A stretch of DNA of 64,000 bases from Marinirhabdus sp050859505 (lineage in GTDB: Bacteria; Bacteroidota; Bacteroidia; Flavobacteriales; Flavobacteriaceae): positions 2,294,001 to 2,358,000 of the forward strand of contig NZ_CP193934.1 of NCBI RefSeq assembly GCF_050859505.1, in the 5' to 3' direction. A program made the translations under genes and the position numbers. The notes beneath the pieces are model-generated. The model worked only from the letters and a program-made list of their open reading frames with translations, was not told the DNA's origin and made no database searches. Of the stretch, positions 37,101 through 46,093 are shown piece after piece; position 1 is the stretch's first letter, and every line of letters starts with the position of its first letter.

Positions 37101-37439
37101 CGTAAACGAAATTTTAGAACCATCTGGGCTAAAACGGGGCTGTACTTCAAAAGGAATCCCGCTTCGCAACACTTTTGCTTTTCCGCCAGCAATTGGCATC
37201 GTATAAATATCGCCTAGCATATCAAACACTATAGTTTGTCCGCTTGGACTTACGTCAAGATTCATCCAGGTACCTTCTTCTGTGGTGAAATTGTGGGTTT
37301 TGTAGTTAAAGCCCATGCCTGGATTGGCAACATCCCATTCGGTCTTTTCTTCGTCTTTATTTTTTTTCTTATTTTTTTGAGCGAAGGAGGTGCCACTTAA
37401 AATTAGAGCACTTGCAAGCAGGAGGTATTTGTAATTCAT
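34152..37439 (-). CDS. Secreted TolB-like propeller - amidohydrolase fusion
   Basis: 1095 residues: a signal peptide (1-20), a six- or seven-bladed TolB/PD40 propeller (about 45-650; repeats such as QPRFSPDGSKISFTSD and RPTVSPDGKKLAFVK), then an amidohydrolase domain (about 670-1060). The metal site begins with MVDAHAHIG, preceded by the usual GKTIMPG strand. Later landmarks are GVEHNIPV and NMGAHGQLQGLGAHWEM, and the end KAGKLADLIILNKNPL is typical. It is probably a periplasmic hydrolase of amide or ester bonds in peptides or lactones. The substrate is unknown. The gene stands alone with a 290-base leader region. Confidence 0.93.
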   Translation of the reverse strand: MNYKYLLLASALILSGTSFAQKNKKKNKDEEKTEWDVANPGMGFNYKTHNFTTEEGTWMNLDVSPSGQTIVFDMLGDIYTMPIAGGKAKVLRSGIPFEVQPRFSPDGSKISFTSDAGGGDNIWVMNADGSDARQVTKEDFRLLNNAVWMPDGNYLIARKHFTSGRSLGAGELWQYHITGGSGLQLTERKNDQQDVNEPYVSSDGKYLYYSEDMYPGGFFQYNKDPNSQIYVIKRYNFEDGTTQTITGGPGGAARPTVSPDGKKLAFVKRIREKTVLYIHDLETGEEWPLYDKLNKDQQEAWAIFGVYPNFDWMPNNSDIIFWSGGKINKIHLNSLQVSEIPFTADVKIDLAETVHTSSKINTETVTSKVIRDAVTSPDGKFLIFNALGYIWRKDLPNGTPKRITQGTDFEFEPCISPDGSLIAFVTWNDLEKGAIFMIPSYGGTLTKITSSKGIYRTPSFSKNGKSLLFRKERGNSDQGLTYSKKPGIYSIDITGNNEKFIIENGENPTYTLDGKRIFLQTGGTYFGEVTKKLISVTLEGNDEKEHLISKYANSIVPSPDNKWIAFSNLHKVYIAPLVLNGKPITIDGKSNSVPVQQIAKDAGVNIHWAPDSQKVMWTLGDEYFSNTLQEKFSFLPGGAEKPSDMPDSGLKIGLEAPADTPTGTIAFTNARIITMEGDQVMENGTLIIENNTILGLGQKIGIPAGAKIYDLQGKTIMPGMVDAHAHIGAFRAGIPSQQNWQFMANLAYGVTTSHDPSANTETVFTLSELQKTGSLVGPRLFSTGFILYGADGDFKAVINNLEDARSSIRRTKAFGAKSVKSYNQPRREQRQQVLQAAREEGINVVPEGGSTFYHNLTMVIDGHTGVEHNIPVAPVYKDVLEVWGKSGSGYTPTLIVNYGGLTGEYYYYQRDNVWENEKLLTFTPRAVIDSRSRHRIMVPLTEYENGHILVSKTVKQLSDAGVKVNMGAHGQLQGLGAHWEMWMLAAGGMSNLEVLKAATINAAEYIGAGDDIGSLKAGKLADLIILNKNPLDSIENTNSIEMVMINGRLYDASTMNEIGNRPKKRKAFWWEDSKQSEAFPWHQESSSFMHSGCTH

Positions 37440-37440
37440 C

Positions 37441-37677
37441 TTTAGTTAGTTTAGAAGTTTAAAAGTACGGATAATTGTACAGCCAGTAAAATAGATATAA
37501 TCGTCTGTTAGCGTGTTTTCTTTTCGATTTTTGAAATTTAAAGAAAACGCCTGCCCACTTACTCTGGCAGTTGAGTTTTAAGAACATGTGTACGATGGTG
37601 AGATCTGCCCGATACCAACTCAATAGAAATCACTGGCAGTGACGAAACATAGATTGAAATATTATTGAAATAAAAAA
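37441..37677. other. Intergenic region with hairpins and a possible gene remnant
   Basis: No intact gene is seen. TTTTCTTT (37517-37524) can pair with AAAGAAAA (37549-37556) as a hairpin. On the minus strand, 37660 to about 37579 reads as an open frame ending in SHHRTHVLKTQLPE and a stop, without a start, which could be the tail of a decayed gene. TTGAGTT and AACTCAA flank part of it. It may also carry the leader of the amidohydrolase gene. Confidence 0.3.
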
Positions 37678-37705
37678 GGGTCGGAATCTTATAAGATTCC
37701 GACCC
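37678..37705 (-). terminator. Terminator of the PAP2 gene
   Basis: GGGTCGGAATCTTA and its exact complement form a perfect 28-base palindrome, followed on the minus strand by a T tract. It lies 24 bases past the PAP2 stop codon. Confidence 0.85.
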
Positions 37706-37729
37706 TTGTAAATGTCTTTTGTAATTGTA

Positions 37730-38569
37730 TTAAAATTTCAACGAAAGCGCCATAGCGGTATATTCATCTCCGAAATACGTTCTCCCTCCAGTTGGATAGA
37801 CCGATAAACCGTCGCTGTTTTTCTTTTTATGTAATTCGGGAACTAAAATACCAACACCAGCTCCTAGTACATATCCTAAGGCTACATCGGTTAAGAAATG
37901 TTGTCCTCCTTGTATTCTAAAATAGCCAACAGCAGCTGGTAATGTTGCAGCACCTGTCCAAACCCATACTTTGGCAGGAGAGTCTGGGTTATAATCGCTA
38001 TACACTTTCGCCATAAAAAAAGTTGCAGTAGCAGTAGCTGCTACGTGACCTGAGTAAAAAGAGCGCTGCCCGTTATTACTCATCCTTCTGTCTCTTCCCG
38101 TGTCCCCACTGTCGTCATATACATACGGGCGACTTCTATCTACCAAACCTGCAGTAATGGTGTAGACAGCTGCCGTAGTTGCTAAACTCTCAATGTACAA
38201 TCCTAAATATTGTCCTGTATGATCGTTAATTTCATCATCAAACAAAAAAGCAAGAGGAGCTGCAAAGGATAGTGCAAAAGGAATATCACTTATTGTATTT
38301 GCATTTTCATCGTGATTTCCGGCTGCCCACCGGTCTATGAAGTTTATCTTGTCTATTTCGCCTTGAAGATCGTTTTCAATACGGGCAAATTCTCCAGGTT
38401 CAATATCTTCTTTATTTTGAATTAATAGAAATCCGCCTGCACTCCCAGCTAGGGCAGTACCAGTCCAGATGCCATCTGTAGTCCAGTTCCATTCGTACGG
38501 GCTTTCAGCTTTTTGGGCATTTGTAGTAATTGAAATAAGAGCTATGGTAAATAATAGTAGGTGTTTCAT
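37730..38569 (-). CDS. PAP2 family phosphatase-like protein, divergent motifs
   Basis: 279 residues with a signal peptide (cut near TTNAQ) and several membrane-prone segments. The three PAP2 motifs are recognisable but changed: motif 1 ends DRSRPYVYDD without the usual Lys eight residues earlier, motif 2 is SFYSGHVAATATA (YSGH in place of PSGH), and motif 3 is FRIQGGQHFLTDV (Phe in place of Ser). The His residues of motifs 2 and 3 are kept. The N-terminal extension and a long acidic loop are unusual. It may be a lipid phosphatase at the envelope with low activity or a non-catalytic relative. Confidence 0.8.
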   Translation of the reverse strand: MKHLLLFTIALISITTNAQKAESPYEWNWTTDGIWTGTALAGSAGGFLLIQNKEDIEPGEFARIENDLQGEIDKINFIDRWAAGNHDENANTISDIPFALSFAAPLAFLFDDEINDHTGQYLGLYIESLATTAAVYTITAGLVDRSRPYVYDDSGDTGRDRRMSNNGQRSFYSGHVAATATATFFMAKVYSDYNPDSPAKVWVWTGAATLPAAVGYFRIQGGQHFLTDVALGYVLGAGVGILVPELHKKKNSDGLSVYPTGGRTYFGDEYTAMALSLKF

Positions 38570-38678
38570 AGGTACGAAAATAGCTTTTCAAACCAAGTAA
38601 GAGATATATATTAACAATTTGTTAAGCCTGTTTTATTGAAATATTTACATTTGCCAAATTGTTAATCAATTCTATCAT

Positions 38679-40094
38679 TTGAAGAAAAATACCAATACCA
38701 TACTTTTAATTTTTACAATTTTTTTGATTGTAGAGTTTGTGTTATGCATTAACGTACCATTTTTTTGGGACGGTATGACGAAGGTAGGGCGTGCCGAATG
38801 GATATACGACCATAATTTTTCAAGCCTTATTGTCCCTACCGAAATCAACTCCGGACACCCACCGTTGTGGATTACATTGTTGGCAGGTTCCTGGGCGCTT
38901 CTGGGTAAATCGCTTTGGGTTTCCAGATTGTTGTTGCTTGTGGTGAATTGGGGCGTACTGTATCAATTGTTATTACTGTGTAAAAAATTATTTGCAGACC
39001 GCGTTTCTATTTTTTGGTTCTTTTTACTTTGTATAGAAGCTACCCTCCTTACACAAACTACCAGTCTCAATAATGATATGTTATTGTTATTCTTCGTTTT
39101 ACTAAGCTGTAATGCCATTTTGTCTAATAGATGGTTTTTACTAACACTAGCGTTGGCAGGGGTGTTAATGACAAATCTTCGCGGAATATATTGTATTATA
39201 GGATTGGGTGTTTTCCATGGTATTTTATATAGGTACAAATTGGTGAGCGCCTCCAGAAAAATAATTTGGTCGTATCTATTGGCCTGTATAGTTTTTGGAG
39301 CTTTTGTGTTGTATCAGTACTCAGAATTAGGGTGGGCTATTATCTCGCAAAACGAAAGCTATGCAAAACACAGAAAAACGGGTTCTTGGCTTCGCGTGCT
39401 TCATAAAGGACGGGCATTTTTAGTTCACGCGTTTGAGTACGGACGTATTTTTCTATGGGTGCCTTTAGCGATACTACTGGGGGTTGCCTTTAAAAAATAC
39501 AGATGGAAATTACCTTCAGAAATTAAAATTCCCTTTATAGGCTTGGCCGTGTTTACTGCTGTTTTTATCCTGGGGTTTGTGCCTTTTACCAATCCTATTG
39601 GCCCTAGATATTTAATGATTTGCTATATTTTCGGGATTATTTTACTTCTTAATTTGGTGTATATATTGCCCCTACAAAAATGGGTGCGCAAAGCGACATT
39701 AATTTTTGTAGCGATTGGTTTTTTAACAGGGCATTTATGGGTATATCCCGCTACTACAGACCAGGCTTGGGACAGTACCTTGGCATATCTTAATTATTAT
39801 CCTGTAAAAAGTGATATGCTTCAATTTTTAGATGAAAAAAATATTGATGAAACTTCAGTGGGAACCAACTTGCGGCTTCGAAATTTGTACATAGTACCAG
39901 CATTAAAGCCTAACAGAACGTTTGCTTTTAAGCGATTGGATTTAGATACCAACGAATATGTGTTATTTTCGAATATTGAAAATGATACTTCGCCAGACCA
40001 AATTGAAACCCTGAGAACTCAATGGACCGAAATAAAATCCTTTTCACAAATGGGTGTATTTATTACTTTATATAAGAATCCAAACTTTCGCTAA
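38679..40094 (+). CDS. GT-C fold glycosyltransferase (ArnT/PMT-like)
   Basis: 471 residues with about eleven membrane helices. The start is TTG at 38679, as the first ATG lies inside the first conserved loop. That loop has the catalytic-type Asp in PFFWDGMTK and the SGHPPLWITL motif typical of GT39/PMT_2 enzymes, which use polyprenyl-phosphate sugars. The C-terminal part is a short periplasmic domain. It probably adds a sugar to lipid A or a surface glycan. It is a single unit, divergent from the PAP2 gene. Confidence 0.82.
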   Translation: MKKNTNTILLIFTIFLIVEFVLCINVPFFWDGMTKVGRAEWIYDHNFSSLIVPTEINSGHPPLWITLLAGSWALLGKSLWVSRLLLLVVNWGVLYQLLLLCKKLFADRVSIFWFFLLCIEATLLTQTTSLNNDMLLLFFVLLSCNAILSNRWFLLTLALAGVLMTNLRGIYCIIGLGVFHGILYRYKLVSASRKIIWSYLLACIVFGAFVLYQYSELGWAIISQNESYAKHRKTGSWLRVLHKGRAFLVHAFEYGRIFLWVPLAILLGVAFKKYRWKLPSEIKIPFIGLAVFTAVFILGFVPFTNPIGPRYLMICYIFGIILLLNLVYILPLQKWVRKATLIFVAIGFLTGHLWVYPATTDQAWDSTLAYLNYYPVKSDMLQFLDEKNIDETSVGTNLRLRNLYIVPALKPNRTFAFKRLDLDTNEYVLFSNIENDTSPDQIETLRTQWTEIKSFSQMGVFITLYKNPNFR

Positions 40095-40197
40095 TTTTCT
40101 TAACAATTTAGGCTGCCGAATTGTTAATTACTTTCACAGCATATCGTTTTCCAATTTCTACTGAACCCCTATATTTAACGCTTATTCAGGAGATTTT

Positions 40198-42048
40198 ATG
40201 GCAGAAACAGATTATACCGAAGACAACATACGCTCGCTCGATTGGAAAGAGCACATTCGTATGCGTCCCGGGATGTATATTGGGAAGTTGGGAGATGGTT
40301 CTTCGCCAGACGATGGGATCTATATTTTACTCAAAGAAGTAATCGATAACTGTATCGATGAATTTGTGATGGGTTCCGGAAAAACCATCGAAATCAAGAT
40401 AAAAGATAAAGAAGTAAAAGTACGTGATTTTGGTCGTGGCATCCCACTGGGAAAGGTGGTAGACGTAGTTTCCAAAATGAACACAGGGGGTAAATACGAC
40501 AGCCGTGCCTTTAAGAAATCGGTTGGATTAAATGGGGTGGGTACCAAAGCGGTGAATGCGCTTTCGGCTTCGTTTAAAGTGGAATCGGTTAGAGATGGGC
40601 AACAGAAATCGGCTCGTTTTGAGCTGGGAGAACTTGTAGAAGACCCCGCTATTGAAACTACCACAAAACGCAAAGGAACCAAAGTGGTCTTTGTGCCGGA
40701 TGAGAGTATCTTTAAAAATTATAAATACCGAAGCGAATATGTAGAAAAAATGCTTCGGAATTACGTCTACCTGAATCCAGGATTGACGATTGACTTCAAC
40801 GGAGAAAAGTTTGTTTCAGAAAATGGGCTGAAAGATCTGCTGGAAGACGATATGAACAAGGACGATATGTTGTACCCCGTAATTCATCTTAGGGGAGAAG
40901 ATATTGAAGTTGCCATTACGCATAGTAGAACCCAGTACAGCGAGAGTTATTACAGCTTCGTAAATGGACAAAATACCACCCAGGGAGGAACGCACTTAGC
41001 GGCCTACAGGGAAGCGTTGGTGAAGACCATTCGGGAGTACTTCGGGAAAAATTATGAAGCGAGTGATATCAGGAAGTCTATTGTTACGGCTATTAGCATC
41101 AAGGTGATGGAGCCTGTGTTTGAAAGCCAGACGAAGACAAAATTGGGTTCAACCGATATGGGAGGCGAATTACCCACAGTACGTACCTATATCAACGATT
41201 TCCTAAAAACACAGCTAGACAATTACCTCCACAAAAATACCGATATAGCCGAAAAGCTACAACGCAAAATTCTTGCTGCCGAACGGGAACGTAAGGAGCT
41301 TTCAGGAATTCGGAAACTGGCAAAAGACCGTGCTAAGAAAGCCAATCTGCACAACAAAAAATTACGGGATTGCCGCATTCATTTTGGCGATAACAAAAAA
41401 GAAAGAAATTTAGAAAGCACCCTGTTTATCACCGAGGGAGATAGTGCGAGTGGAAGTATTACTAAAAGTCGTGATGTGAATACCCAAGCCGTTTTCAGCT
41501 TAAAAGGAAAACCGTTGAACAGTTATGGCCTCACCAAAAAAATCGTATACGAAAACGAAGAGTTTAACCTCCTGCAAGCCGCCCTCAATATTGAAGATTC
41601 ACTGGAAGATCTGCGCTACAACAACATTGTAATCGCCACCGACGCCGATGTAGATGGCATGCACATACGCTTATTGCTCATTACGTTTTTCCTGCAATTT
41701 TTCCCGGAACTGATTAAAGAAGGACATTTATACATATTACAAACGCCACTTTTTAGAGTGCGGAACAAAAAAGAAACCATTTATTGCTATAGCGAAGAAG
41801 CGCGTAGAGATGCCGTGGAAAAGCTAAAGCCAAAGCCGGAAATCACCCGATTTAAAGGACTGGGGGAAATATCTCCAGACGAGTTTGTACATTTTATAGG
41901 TGAAGACATCCGTCTAGACCCCGTAATGCTGGACAAACAAATGAGTATTGAAGATATGCTAAGTTTCTATATGGGCAAGAACACGCCAGATAGACAGAAG
42001 TTTATTATTGAGAATTTGAAGGTCGAGTTGGATACGGTGGAAGAGTAA
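40198..42048 (+). CDS. parE: DNA topoisomerase IV subunit B
   Basis: 616 residues: a GHKL ATPase domain (IDNCIDEF, VRDFGRGIP, GLNGVGTKAVNALS), the transducer domain (QGGTHLAAYREAL), and a TOPRIM domain with EGDSASGS and the metal site DADVDGMHIR. The short C-terminal end FKGLGEISPDEF is normal. Length and the opening YTEDNIRSLDWKEHIRMRPG fit the Bacteroidota ParE rather than GyrB. It removes links between daughter chromosomes with ParC, whose gene is 175 bases downstream. Confidence 0.95.
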   Translation: MAETDYTEDNIRSLDWKEHIRMRPGMYIGKLGDGSSPDDGIYILLKEVIDNCIDEFVMGSGKTIEIKIKDKEVKVRDFGRGIPLGKVVDVVSKMNTGGKYDSRAFKKSVGLNGVGTKAVNALSASFKVESVRDGQQKSARFELGELVEDPAIETTTKRKGTKVVFVPDESIFKNYKYRSEYVEKMLRNYVYLNPGLTIDFNGEKFVSENGLKDLLEDDMNKDDMLYPVIHLRGEDIEVAITHSRTQYSESYYSFVNGQNTTQGGTHLAAYREALVKTIREYFGKNYEASDIRKSIVTAISIKVMEPVFESQTKTKLGSTDMGGELPTVRTYINDFLKTQLDNYLHKNTDIAEKLQRKILAAERERKELSGIRKLAKDRAKKANLHNKKLRDCRIHFGDNKKERNLESTLFITEGDSASGSITKSRDVNTQAVFSLKGKPLNSYGLTKKIVYENEEFNLLQAALNIEDSLEDLRYNNIVIATDADVDGMHIRLLLITFFLQFFPELIKEGHLYILQTPLFRVRNKKETIYCYSEEARRDAVEKLKPKPEITRFKGLGEISPDEFVHFIGEDIRLDPVMLDKQMSIEDMLSFYMGKNTPDRQKFIIENLKVELDTVEE

Positions 42049-42061
42049 AAAATGTACGATG

Positions 42062-42113
42062 TACGATTGATGATTGTGGATTAACGATTGTTGATTGTTG
42101 ATTGTTGATTTTT
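42062..42113. repeat. Short tandem repeat between parE and parC
   Basis: The unit GATTGTT is repeated three times from 42086 to 42106 and then continues as GATT. Related GATTGATGATTG runs lie just before it. The rest of the 175-base gap holds no recognisable gene. Confidence 0.7.
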
Positions 42114-42223
42114 GAGATTTGGCCTCTTTCTTGTCTCCGACGATTGAGGCACGAGGGAGAGGAAGATACTAGGGAGATGTTCTTCCTAGATAGGGTTTAA
42201 CGCCTAAAAATTTTATAGACTAC

Positions 42224-44956
42224 ATGAGTGACGAACTCGACACTAACGAAGAAGAATTACAACCTGAAGATATCCACTTCGAGAAGTTAGAAGGGGATGG
42301 CGAAGGCGATCTTGTACCCGAAGAAGAAATAGACACCGGCGAAACCATCACCCGCGTCACAGGAATGTACCGTGAGTGGTTTTTGGATTATGCCAGCTAT
42401 GTAATCCTGGAACGTGCCGTACCTGCTATTGAGGACGGTTTTAAACCTGTACAGCGCCGGATCATGCATTCTATGAAGGATCTGGACGATGGGCGCTACA
42501 ACAAAGTGGCGAACATTGTAGGGCATACTATGCAGTACCACCCACACGGAGATGCGAGTATTGCCGATGCCATGGTGCAAATTGGTCAAAAAGATTTACT
42601 CATAGATACGCAGGGAAACTGGGGAAATATTTTAACAGGTGATCGTGCAGCGGCATCTCGATATATTGAGGCACGCCTTTCCAAATTTGCCTTGGACGTA
42701 GTCTACAACCCAAAAATAACCGATTGGCAAGCCAGTTATGACGGTCGTAGAAAAGAACCAATCAATTTACCCGTCATGTTCCCGATGCTTCTGGCACAGG
42801 GAGGCGAGGGGATTGCTGTGGGCTTGTCTACCAAGATCATGCCGCACAACTTTATTGAATTGATTGACGCTTCCGTAAAGCATTTACAAGGCAAACGCTT
42901 TACCATCTACCCGGATTTTCCCACCGCAGGTATGGTAGATGTAACCGATTATAATGACGGGCTTAGAGGCGGAAAAATAAGAAGTCGCGCAAGAATTTTG
43001 CAGCACGATAAAAATACCTTGGTGATTCGGGAAATTCCGTTTACGACTACGACGACGTCTTTAATAGATTCTATACTGAAAGCCAATGACAAAGGCAAGA
43101 TTAAAATAAAAAAGATTGAAGACAACACGGCGGCCGAGGTAGAGATTATGATTCATATTCCACCAGGAATTTCGCCAGATAAAACTATTGATGCGCTGTA
43201 CGCTTTCACCAATTGCGAAACCTCTATTTCGCCTTTGGGGTGTGTAATTGAAGATAACAAACCGCTTTTTGTGGGGGTTACTGAAATGCTACGTCGCTCT
43301 ACAGACAGAACGGTTCAATTGCTGAAAAGCGAGTTGGAAATTCAGTTGGAGGAATTTGAGAATCAGTGGCATTATGCTTCTTTGGAGCGAATTTTCATCG
43401 AAAACCGAATCTACCGCGATATTGAAGAGGAAGAAACCTGGGAAGGCGTTATTATTGCCATTGACAAGGGATTGAAACCACACACAGGGCATTTAAAACG
43501 TGCCGTAACCGAAGAAGATATTGTTCGGTTGACAGAAATACGCATCAAACGGATTTCAAAATTTGATATAGACAAAGCACAGCAAAAGATTGATGCACTG
43601 GAAGATCAAATCGCTCAGGTAAAGCATCACTTGGCGAATTTGATAGAATACGCCATAGATTATTTTAAAAGGCTGAAAAAAGAATATGGTGCCGGCAAAG
43701 AACGTTTGGCAGAGATTAAAGTGTTTGACGACATTGAAGCCACTAAAGTAATTATACGGAACACAAAGCTCTACGTAAATCGCGAAGAAGGTTTTGTGGG
43801 TACCAGTTTAAAACGGGATGAATATGTTACCGATTGTAGCGATATAGACGACATTATCTGCTTTACCGAAGACGGAACTATGATGGTGACCAAAGTAGAT
43901 AGCAAGACGTTTATAGGCAAAGGAATTCTGCACGTGGCGGTCTTTAAAAAGAAAGACAAACGCACCATTTATAACCTTATTTATAAAGATGGACCAAAAG
44001 GAGCGACGTATTTAAAGCGATTTAATGTCACTTCCATGACGCGCGATAGAGAATACGATCTAACAGCTGGCACTAAAGGGTCTAAAGTATTGTATTTCAC
44101 CGCAAATCCGAATGGTGAAGCTGAGGTAGTCACCATTTTACTACGCCAAAGCGGCAGTATTAAAAAGCTGAAATGGGATCTGGATTTTGCAGACCAGTTA
44201 ATCAAAGGCCGAGGGTCTAAAGGAAACATTGTGACCAAATATGCTGTTAAGCGTATTGAATTAAAAGAAAAGGGACTTTCCACCTTAAAACCACGTAAAA
44301 TTTGGTTTGATGAAACTGTGGAACGCCTTAATTTGGAGGGAAGAGGGGAATTGCTGGGCGAATTTAAATCGCACGATCGCTTGCTTGTTATCAATCAGAA
44401 AGGGATCGTAAAAACGGTAATTCCAGAGATGACGCTTCGGTTTGATGAGGATATGATAGTCCTGGAGAAGTGGGAACCTAAAAAGCCAATTTCGGCTATT
44501 TATTGGGAAGGTGAGAAGGAGTTGTTCTATTTAAAACGTTTCCTAATCGAAAATCCCGACCGAGAGGAATTGATTATCACAGAGCATCCAAAATCGTATT
44601 TGGAACGCGTATTTACAGATTACAGACCCCAAGCTGAAATCGTTTTTGTAAAAGAACGTGGTAAAGAACGAAAAGAAAATATAGAGTTGGATCTGGAGGA
44701 ATTTATTTCAGTAAAAGGAATTACAGCTATGGGGAATCAGTTAACGAAGGATAAGGTTTTAGAAATAAATGCTTTATCATCGTTGCCTTATGAAGCGCCA
44801 AAAGAGACGCCTGCAGAGGATCTGGACGTTGTATATGAAGAGGAATCCAATCCTGAAGCTGAAATCGAAAACAAGAAACTTTCAGATAACAGCACAAGCA
44901 CGAATGATGATGAAGAACCCCCTATTGGAGGTGATGGACAAGCTTCCTTATTTTAA
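42224..44956 (+). CDS. parC: DNA topoisomerase IV subunit A
   Basis: 910 residues. After an acidic leader the breakage-reunion domain has the winged helix (DGFKPVQRRIMHSM), the catalytic Tyr147 in AAASRYIEAR, and TAGMVD at the domain end. The C-terminal beta-pinwheel has weak repeats but no true GyrA box; the segment KGRGSKGN is the closest. That supports ParC rather than GyrA. A long acidic tail (about 860-910) ends the protein. It is in one operon with parE upstream and a GH3 gene 6 bases downstream. Confidence 0.95.
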   Translation: MSDELDTNEEELQPEDIHFEKLEGDGEGDLVPEEEIDTGETITRVTGMYREWFLDYASYVILERAVPAIEDGFKPVQRRIMHSMKDLDDGRYNKVANIVGHTMQYHPHGDASIADAMVQIGQKDLLIDTQGNWGNILTGDRAAASRYIEARLSKFALDVVYNPKITDWQASYDGRRKEPINLPVMFPMLLAQGGEGIAVGLSTKIMPHNFIELIDASVKHLQGKRFTIYPDFPTAGMVDVTDYNDGLRGGKIRSRARILQHDKNTLVIREIPFTTTTTSLIDSILKANDKGKIKIKKIEDNTAAEVEIMIHIPPGISPDKTIDALYAFTNCETSISPLGCVIEDNKPLFVGVTEMLRRSTDRTVQLLKSELEIQLEEFENQWHYASLERIFIENRIYRDIEEEETWEGVIIAIDKGLKPHTGHLKRAVTEEDIVRLTEIRIKRISKFDIDKAQQKIDALEDQIAQVKHHLANLIEYAIDYFKRLKKEYGAGKERLAEIKVFDDIEATKVIIRNTKLYVNREEGFVGTSLKRDEYVTDCSDIDDIICFTEDGTMMVTKVDSKTFIGKGILHVAVFKKKDKRTIYNLIYKDGPKGATYLKRFNVTSMTRDREYDLTAGTKGSKVLYFTANPNGEAEVVTILLRQSGSIKKLKWDLDFADQLIKGRGSKGNIVTKYAVKRIELKEKGLSTLKPRKIWFDETVERLNLEGRGELLGEFKSHDRLLVINQKGIVKTVIPEMTLRFDEDMIVLEKWEPKKPISAIYWEGEKELFYLKRFLIENPDREELIITEHPKSYLERVFTDYRPQAEIVFVKERGKERKENIELDLEEFISVKGITAMGNQLTKDKVLEINALSSLPYEAPKETPAEDLDVVYEEESNPEAEIENKKLSDNSTSTNDDEEPPIGGDGQASLF

Positions 44957-44962
44957 AAACCT

Positions 44963-46093
44963 ATGAATTTAAAGATAAAAATTTTCTTTACCTGCTTCGG
45001 TTTACTGCTATCGCTTGGCGGTATCGGGCAAACGATTCCTACCTACTCACTTCAGCAATTTTACGAGTACAATTCCGAATTGGAGCACAGAGTAGACACT
45101 ATTTTTCAATCCATGAGTGATAAAGAACGCGTGGCGCAAATGCTAGTGACTTCGGCCGGAGAATTAGGGAAACCTGAACATGTAGTACTGCAACTAGCGA
45201 AAGAAAACAAACTGGGAGGTGTGGTGTTCTTAAAAGGCACCACAGAAAATCATAAACGTATGATTGATAGCCTGAACACCATTGCTGAAGTTCAGCATCA
45301 GCTACCCTTATTATTTTCGATAGATGCAGAGCCCAGTCTTTATAACGGTCGTTTAAAAGGTACTGAGGATCTTATGAATACCATCGAGATCAAAACGAAC
45401 GCACAAGCAGATTCTATAGCTACTTTAATTAATAACAAACTCTTAGAAATAGGGTTTCATCAAAATTTTGCCCCTGTGGTAGATGTCAGTCCTGAAAACG
45501 AAGCCATTAAAAATAGAAGTTTTGGCAATGACAAAGACACGGTAATTGGTCTTAGCAAGCAATTTATTAAAACCACGCAGGAACAAAATATTATCGCCAC
45601 CGCAAAGCATTTTCCAGGACACGGTTTGGTTACTGGCGATACGCATAAAAAATCTGTGTTCATAGATGGTCCCTTGCAAGAGCTGGATGTGTATCCGCCA
45701 TTAGTAGAAGCAGGGGTGCTTTCTGTAATGATGGCGCATATTACCATTTTAAATAACAAGGACTATGATACAAACGGATTGCCTTCCAGCTGTTCAAGAA
45801 ACATCGTAACGGGTTTATTGAAAGAGGAATTGGGTTTTAAAGGATTGATAATTACAGATGCCCTTAATATTATGAAAGCGGTAACTATAATAGACAATGC
45901 ACCCTTATTAGCCTCCAAAGCAGGCTGTGATATGTTGTTGATGCCTATTGATGAAACTGAAACTATTTCGGCCATTTTAAACGAAATGGAGCAAGATAAA
46001 GCGTATAGAAATCAGGTATATCAGTCTGTAAAGAAAATTATACGTTTCAAAATACTTTTAAATATAGTGAACCCAAAACCGAGTGCAAATTGA
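44963..46093 (+). CDS. Glycoside hydrolase family 3, NagZ-like beta-N-acetylhexosaminidase
   Basis: 376 residues with a signal peptide (cut near GIGQ). The TIM barrel shows the opening SDKERVAQMLVTSAGE, GGVVFLKG, the NagZ-type loop KHFPGHGLVTGDTHK that carries the general acid/base, and the nucleophile Asp in LIITDALNI. NagZ enzymes release N-acetylglucosamine from peptidoglycan fragments; a signal peptide suggests periplasmic work here. The second GH3 domain is missing, which is usual for NagZ forms. It starts 6 bases after parC and its stop overlaps mscL. Confidence 0.9.
   Translation: MNLKIKIFFTCFGLLLSLGGIGQTIPTYSLQQFYEYNSELEHRVDTIFQSMSDKERVAQMLVTSAGELGKPEHVVLQLAKENKLGGVVFLKGTTENHKRMIDSLNTIAEVQHQLPLLFSIDAEPSLYNGRLKGTEDLMNTIEIKTNAQADSIATLINNKLLEIGFHQNFAPVVDVSPENEAIKNRSFGNDKDTVIGLSKQFIKTTQEQNIIATAKHFPGHGLVTGDTHKKSVFIDGPLQELDVYPPLVEAGVLSVMMAHITILNNKDYDTNGLPSSCSRNIVTGLLKEELGFKGLIITDALNIMKAVTIIDNAPLLASKAGCDMLLMPIDETETISAILNEMEQDKAYRNQVYQSVKKIIRFKILLNIVNPKPSAN

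Noticed and set aside
37541..37660. A tRNA or known riboswitch
   Set aside because: No cloverleaf or recognised riboswitch core could be drawn; the pairing found is limited to short stems.
44963..46093. A two-domain beta-glucosidase
   Set aside because: The protein has only the first GH3 domain and NagZ-type loop residues, so a hexosaminidase is more likely.
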